This document shows positions 58,071 through 64,000 of a stretch of 64,000 nucleotides of DNA, in pieces; positions within the stretch are counted from its first letter, which is position 1, and the number at the start of each line of letters is the position of its first letter. Both the position numbers and the translations under genes were made by a program. The stretch is taken from positions 65,192,533-65,256,532 of the forward strand of contig OX485804.1 in the NCBI GenBank assembly GCA_950295325.1, read 5' to 3'. The stretch is from Polytrichum commune. Taxonomy: Eukaryota > Streptophyta > Polytrichopsida > Polytrichales > Polytrichaceae. The notes beneath the pieces were generated by a model. It worked only from the letters and a program-made list of their open reading frames with translations, ran no database searches and was not told the DNA's origin.

Positions 58071-58708
58071 AATCTTATTTACCCAATTGTGTTTTAAAAT
58101 TTGCTACTTGGATGAGACAATTGCCCAATTCATTTCAAAATGAACATTAGGTTGACATATGTTGGAGAGGCACAAACTTCTTGACTCCAATTTTCGCGCG
58201 TACCTTGGGAGATAAGCATGTGTCGACACTTTGGTGCTGAAACGCTAGTTTTGGAGGTGCCACATGGGATGGGATGGGATGTTGTGGGAATTCCAACATG
58301 CATGTTGGCACATTGCTCAAAGCCTTGAGTTAATTTGTGTCAAACTTGCTCATCGCTTTCGTACAGTAGTAGCTAGTGTGCGGCTGAGTAAGTTGCTTGT
58401 TATGACTTGTAAGAGTGTTTGTGATCCGTCCACGTCACGAGAGTTAAGTCACCCATTTGCTATTGGCTAGAGGCTTGAATGCTTGAAGGTGAAGAGTCAG
58501 AAAATCATGGACATGTGATGACCTCCCAGCCCAGCCCACACCGACCATAGCGAGGTCCTTAACTTTGGCTCATCATTGCACATGCTGCCCAGGCTGCTCT
58601 CGTGCACCAGGTACCATCTATGGCAGGTAAGGTAAAAAAACGTTTCACAAATCCTGAATTCAGGGTAGCAGAAAGGGCTCAAGTTGAGAGTGTTCATACC
58701 TGTGTCCA
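58071..58708. other. Intergenic DNA
   Basis: No gene recognised. A GGGATG triplet repeat lies near 58,266-58,280. Confidence 0.4.
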
Positions 58709-58909
58709 GGATGAACCGGTTGGGTTCGCGAAATGACCGGTCGAAGTTGGAGACTTCAGGAAAATTACGCATCATTTAAGAGGAATCTATAGAAGAATAT
58801 ACCTAAATGAATGAAAGCGAAACCGGAAGATGTTAACATGTAACCGGCTGGATTTAGAATCACATGGATCTTGACCGACTATATATGCCCAAAGACTTCC
58901 CGGGTCCTG
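58709..58909 (+). repeat. AACCGGTT repeat family R1, copy 4
   Basis: Lacks the GGGGAGAACC start but keeps GATGAACCGGTTGGG, GACCGGTCGAAGTT, GTAACCGGCTGGA and GACCGACTATA in the usual order and spacing. Confidence 0.8.
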
Positions 58910-60084
58910 GTTCAAACATTTAGGGTGGGGTTTACGTCAGGGTGTGGTCTAAGAAACGCAGGGTTCAAAATACGTCGTAATGGACTTCACTTTTGGATTC
59001 CAGATTGGATCCAATCTTGAGAATGGGTTTCTTAAACTAGGAGGAGATCTTTTTTGAGTCGGGTTTGTTGCGTTTTGGCAAGACAATGGTGTCCCATTAG
59101 TACCACTTCAGTTTTTCATATGTTGGACTCGGACTCTAGTGGAAGCTCCATGGGTTCAATAATTTTGCTCCCAACCCAAAGGATCGCTTGGTTTTGGAGT
59201 TGATTTGGGCTTGGACTCTAGTGTGAACCCATCCTCGGTGGATTGTGGCATGAGTAGAAGAAGAGTGAAGGAGAAAGGGGGGGGGGGGAATTATCAGTGT
59301 GGGCCACAACAATCCTCTAAAACCCACATTAATTCTTCAATCCACATCAAATCTCTATTTTGAAAACAGTGTGGACCACATTAATCATTTTTCTAGGAAA
59401 TTAATGTGGATGACTATTTTCTTTTACACTATGATGATCCGTGAACTAAAATGTGTCGGTGGGAAATCTCCAGAAAAAAAACTTAGGTGAAGACCCACAG
59501 TCTAGGAGCCACAGTAGTTCCAACCTCACTAAAACATTTTATTAAAAACATTATATATATATATATAAAAGTGAGTGTGAACAACACCACTTATTCCCAC
59601 ATGAATTTTCCACCCGTTCTAAGTTAATAGGACTCTTTCAGTGTAGCTGCTGACAGCTACAATGTAGATAGAGAAAATAGACAAGTAAGTGTAGTATCAT
59701 TGTACATCAATGTGATCCCAGCCAGCAGGGAAAGTAAAGCTGGGAGGGGGAGCCAGGCTATACACCTGCTGCTATATATACAAATGCACAATGGAATCCA
59801 CGCTGTGCAGTGTCATCAACGAGTGTTTGGGAGCTTTCGTGTTAATCATTGATGCTCCTGACATAGGCTTCCGGATTTTGTAGGTATGTCACATGACAGG
59901 TCTGGCCATCATGAGCAGACAAAAAAGTGGTATGCATAACTAAAAGACCGGGCCCAATCGGGAGTGAGGGTAAAAGAAGAATTGAATCGCATCCCCCCAA
60001 CACAAACACACACACACACTCACACATACTTATTAAGTACACACACTTCAGATTCTCTGGATGACAAGGAAAAGGAAGCGGGAG
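58910..60084. other. Intergenic DNA
   Basis: No gene recognised. Holds a run of 12 G (59,277-59,288), a TA microsatellite near 59,551-59,567 and a CA microsatellite at 60,000-60,024. Confidence 0.45.
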
Positions 60085-60735
60085 CCAATGCCCGTGTCCG
60101 CTTTCCTTACTTCTTCAGCAATGATCGGGGAGAGCCGACACTTAGTTACAGATGAACAGGTTGAGTCTGAGAAATAACCGGTTGAAGTTCAAGACTTCAG
60201 GAGAATTACCAATCACTTTCGAGGAATTTATGGAATATACCTCAAATTAATATAGAAAAACCGAAGGATGTCAACGTGTAACCGGTTGGACTTGCAAAAC
60301 ACTAGGATCTCAACCGATTATGCCCCAAAAATCTCCGGGAGCACTGTTCTTCAGGCTCGCTGAAGGCTGTCTTGGTTGACATGGACCTAGTTCACATGGA
60401 ATGCCCATATCCGCTTTCCTACATCTAGTTCAGGGCTTGCTCAAGGCAATGAATGAGGAGAACCGTCGCTAGTTACTAATGAACCGGTTGAGTTTCAGAA
60501 ATAACCAGTTGAAGTTCCAAGACTTCAGGAGAATTACTGATCGTTTTAGAGGAATCTCTGGAATCTACCTCAAATCGATAAAGAAAAAGCAAAAGATCAC
60601 CATATGTAACCAGTTGGACTTAGGAAACACTAGGATCTCAACCGACTATGCCCAAATTTTTCCCCGAAGACTGGCTCAAGGCTGCCTTGTTTGGCATGGA
60701 GCTAGTTACCCACACGAGGAAAAGCGGGCTTATTT
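60085..60735 (+). repeat. Two tandem copies of AACCGGTT repeat R1 (copies 5 and 6)
   Basis: Two units of roughly 320 bp in direct tandem. Each has ATGCCC-x-TATCCGCTTTCC-like sequence (60,088; 60,402), the R1 core from GAGAACCG/GAGAGCCG to CAACCGA-TATGCCC, then a 'GCTCAAGGCTGCCTTG'-type tail. The core of copy 5 is 60,124-60,345 and that of copy 6 is 60,449-60,675. Copy 5 keeps two intact AACCGGTT sites. Confidence 0.8.
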
Positions 60736-61220
60736 GCAAGCTACATCCAAATTTCAAGGCGATGCGAGTAATGGGATTCAGTGTGCAGCTTGCTGCAAAT
60801 GCCCACCGGTTGGCATATCCACATAAAAAATCCTCCCATCATCCATCCATTTCTTGCGTTTGCGGATGCAGATACAGTGCATTCTTTCACTGGTTGCCAT
60901 ACCTATACCCGCATTTGGGGGAAAACTTCGTTGATTTCACGTTGTTCCGCAAAAAGACATGATAAAGAGCTTGTCATTCACCACATTCTCGACTATTTTA
61001 TATAACAACACACCTTTAGGTGGGAATGAGGCACTTTAAGGTGAAACTCCGAGGCGAAATGAGGACGAGTTTCATCATGATTGTGATGGGTTTGCGGTGG
61101 TTCTCATACATATTCATTTTGTTGGAAAATGTGGATGATTGTATCCACCTTCCACTAATATTTGTGGATACGACAATGGGTGGGAGTTATTGATACAAAT
61201 CCACCAAGCTAATATGCACT
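60736..61220. other. Intergenic DNA
   Basis: No gene recognised. Confidence 0.4.
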
Positions 61221-61320
61221 ACCCATCCATAATCAATGTTTGTTATGTGGATCTCATCCATAATCAATGTTTGTTATCTGGATCTCATCCATAATTAATA
61301 TATGTTATGTGGATATGGTA
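61221..61320 (+). repeat. Three-unit 35-bp tandem repeat
   Basis: The unit 'ATCCATAATCAATGTTTGTT' + 'ATGTGGATCTC' occurs three times head to tail with few changes. Confidence 0.85.
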
Positions 61321-61349
61321 ACAGGTTGGCTTGACCTTGATTAAGTTAC

Positions 61350-61710
61350 CTCCATTTGACGCGGAAAGGCTTTACCAATATGGTCATACGTGAGTAACAC
61401 TCCCATCGATGGGCATACAAAGGCATGCTAGTGAGAGTCACAACAAATGCGTTCAATGGTTGGTGTTACTTGTGGTTCTCCATACATAGTGCCCGTGTTC
61501 AAAATTCCACATGGAAACGTCCCTATTTGGTGTGAAAAGGCTTCACCCACTATGGTCATGCCTGGACAACACTCCTATATCGACAATCAAATGCAAGTTA
61601 GTGGTAATCACAACAAATGTGTCCAGTGGTTCTACAAAACAACCCATTGACAAATCCATATGGGAGCACCTTCGTTGATTTGAAAAGGCTTCATACCCAA
61701 TATGGTCAAT
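61350..61710 (+). repeat. Tandem array of about 160-bp units
   Basis: The landmark GAAAAGGCTT-CA-CC-AATATGGTCAT (variants) recurs near 61,365, 61,535 and 61,680. It is followed in the first two units by 'CAACACTCC' and 'TCACAACAAATG.GT' blocks. Units are diverged and the third is truncated. Confidence 0.65.
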
Positions 61711-62642
61711 TTTAACCAAACTATTTTCCCTGTAAAAGTTATGTGTGGGCATGGCAAGGTTGTTTGAGGGGGGGGAGGCATATTGGAGGCGGTTGATCGA
61801 GGGGTATTGGGAAGGGTTGAGTGTACAAGATTCTGGCAGCTTGCCATAAGGACAAAGAGCCCAATTGGTGAGGTAAGCAGGGACACGGGAGGCGATTAAG
61901 TAGGGAAGTTGCCCAACAAACTTTGGATGAATCCAACAAAAGGCCATGCATTTTGGAGCAACCCAAAGATGTCAAGATTGTATCACTTTTTCAATACCCA
62001 CTAGTCCAGTGAAAGGTGCATCGTATGAGTAGCCTTTTCCAGATTGGTGCACGAGGATGATAAGGATTGCGACTCTTGAGGCGCACCATGAAGGGCCACC
62101 ATACAAAGTCCACAATGATGTGACAATGTTTTACATATGTATTAGTGACATAACAAATCTCAAAATTTTGAAGTCTCAAAGCCCACTTGTATAACCTCAT
62201 TGATGTAGCTGAATGAAGCTCTGGAAATGGCAGCTTCTCCATATGATGGGCAGAAGGATGAAGAGGTAATTTTGTCTACTTCAACAATCGAGCTGCAAAA
62301 ATTATGCCATATGCCAATAATATCCCAATTTTTGCCTCAATTAACAACATATGATAAATTTTGAGAGTTAGTTGGACAGCAATAATACAGGAAGTATGAC
62401 TAGAAGGTCTCTGGATATGCCAGAGGAGTTAATCCACTTGAGAGGAGTGAAACAAATAGTTGCAATAATACTCCAGTCATTTATCAGAGGGGGAATTCCT
62501 AACACAAGGAAATGGAAATGATTTTCAGGTGAAAAATCTCACTTAGCAGAACCCAACAACTGGATCCGAGCTGCTTTAGAATAATACTGCACCAGTGCAA
62601 CAACAACCACATAGTTCCAATAACAATCGACAAACCCTACAA
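61711..62642. other. Intergenic DNA
   Basis: No gene recognised. Overlapping minus-strand frames at 61,543-61,975 are in different phases and unrecognised. Confidence 0.35.
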
Positions 62643-62728
62643 GTTAGACCCTACACAGTAGACAAGCTACAAAAGGAGCATGTCTAGACCCTACACATTA
62701 GACAAACTACAAAAGGAGCATGTCAGAT
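62643..62728 (+). repeat. Two-unit 43-bp tandem repeat
   Basis: TAGACCCTACACAGTAGACA then AGCTACAAAAGGAGCATGTC is repeated directly with two or three changes. Confidence 0.85.
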
Positions 62729-63726
62729 TCACCTCAGTTCATCAGTTGTAAGTTCGACATGTATTACATGGACCAGATCACAATATAACACTTTCAAAGA
62801 GAACCCTTGACAGGTACCTTCAGTCAGCTATCGGTTACAGAACAGCACCTCATTCCTGAGATTTTCATGATGCAATGTCAGTGTCATCAGATGTCTCTAC
62901 CTGCTCTCCTGAGCAAGACATCTACACAACTAACCTTTTACCTACCCCCTCCCCCTGCACAAACTTGAGGGTTACCAAACTAACATGATGTGCTACTGAT
63001 TGACTGCGGTGAGGGTAAGAGTACACAGCGAACTCTGATAAGCTGCGAGTGGGACCAAGGGGGTCCAGCAACAGTTGTTGCTATCTATCAAATGGGTCAA
63101 ATTGGGTGGTATACTGTGACCACACCAATAACAATACCATGATGCAGATGGCTTTTGCTTGCACATAAAGTGAGCATCAAGAGGCAGAGGAGCACATGTA
63201 GAGGCGAAAGAAGAAAGACGCAAATTACTTACAAACAGGTAAGTGGAAGTTCCACCCTAATCAGGGGTGCATCATACAGATGGATAGCACTTTTAAATTG
63301 TCACAGGAAGGGTTGACTGCATTGTATGAGCCGAATGAACATAGATGTGGCAATGTGCCACGGACTCAACCTGCTCTCTACATTTTTTTCGATATGCCCT
63401 TCACATGTCTTGGAGGGACGTGGTGGAGCAGCCATATTGTGCAGAAAATCCCCAGCCCCTAGACCAGAAAGATAAGATGGAGCTTTGTGTTGTTGATCAA
63501 CTTTCTTTTATATGATACAATCTGGGGCACCCAATGACGGACAGAATCTAAGGCCAATACCCATTCTCAGAATAATAAAATAAATGGGTTTGGAAAGGGT
63601 GTGAGGGAAGACATGAGAAGTGTTATGTACATTGATAGGTCTCTTTTTGTGAAATATTATTTTCACCATGACTATGTTGGGGTCCAGTTCCTTCCACTAC
63701 AATCACCAATGTCGACTCTGACTTAC
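62729..63726. other. Probable intron or 3' region of the gene entering from the right
   Basis: If the exon at 63,727-64,000 belongs to a minus-strand gene, this stretch should contain its next intron and possibly further exons. A minus-strand frame at 62,993-63,223 (ASWYCYWCGHSIPPN) is unproven as an exon. Confidence 0.3.
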
Positions 63727-64000
63727 AGTAACCGGCCTTGTTGAAGGAAACCTCTGGAAACGACTTCTCCAGTGGATATGGAAGGCCACGTGCCATCGTC
63801 TGCTCGTCCACAGGCACGACCTTGTTACTGGGTTTTACATGTAGTTGTTCCTCCTTATGGGATTTCAAACACAGTAGTTCCTCCGGATAACCGATTGCAT
63901 TTTTTGTTGCAAATCTCTTCGCCCTCCCGGCCTCTTTTTCCCAGTTGGTGCCTAAAACCACATACAAAATTGAGGCAGCGCACGCAATTTGTGCAGCCAG
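63727..64000 (-). CDS. Partial exon of an unidentified gene, continues past the window
   Basis: The minus strand is open from the window edge through LAAQIACAASILYVVLGTNW, EKEAGRAKRFATKNAIGYPE and PYPLEKSFPEVSFNKAGY. It meets an excellent donor (GTAAGTCAGA) at 63,726. The frame then soon loses sense, so the exon probably ends at 63,727. The first residues could be a membrane or signal segment. No family is recognised. The true start lies beyond 64,000. Confidence 0.45.

Noticed and set aside
61200-61320. CRISPR-like spaced repeats
   Set aside because: The units are head to tail without unique spacers; this is a plain tandem repeat in plant DNA.

Overview
This window reads as nuclear DNA from a land plant, most likely a non-flowering one (fern, lycophyte, bryophyte or gymnosperm); the species cannot be fixed from the sequence. 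The reasons are GT-AG introns splitting plant-type proteins (a RING-CH ubiquitin ligase with the GFAFAHC-type plant core and two EF-hand family genes), very low gene density, and a background of old, decayed transposons, solo LTRs, SINE-like pieces and simple repeats. There are no operons, bacterial genes or CRISPR arrays.

Layout. 1-4,990: intergenic, with one copy of a dispersed repeat (3,165-3,900). 5,022-8,345: a six-exon RING-CH (MARCH-type) membrane ubiquitin ligase of 278 residues, with a duplicated segment in its leader and a four-unit repeat in its first intron. 10,833-12,972 (minus) and 26,335-29,901 (plus): two paralogous five-exon EF-hand proteins, each 353 residues, arranged head to head with all introns in phase 0 at identical positions. 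The 13.4 kb between them holds a 350-bp tandem duplication, a G-rich/C-poor block (16.8-19.4 kb), a Tc1/mariner-type element with a transposase remnant, and unknown decayed coding pieces. 31,761-32,189: a small secreted protein with a proline-rich CLE/PIP-like internal motif.

32.7-62.8 kb is mobile-element territory. Several insertions can be defined to the base from target-site duplications: a CACTA-type MITE (CAA duplication), a hAT-type MITE (8-bp duplication, with an unoccupied paralogous site elsewhere in the window), a tRNA-derived SINE (17-bp duplication) that itself carries a TTAA-flanked CCC...GGG element, and two solo LTRs of one family, each with its own perfect 5-bp duplication. 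Decayed PIF/Harbinger and hAT-like transposase fragments lie at 48.2-48.8 and 51.3-51.7 kb. A short repeat family bearing several AACCGGTT sites occurs in at least six copies. The window ends inside an exon of an unidentified minus-strand gene (63,727-64,000).

The genes do not form an evident pathway. The only clear relationship is the EF-hand pair, an inverted duplication. All exon models are read from sequence alone; transposon classes rest on terminal motifs, target duplications and short protein motifs.
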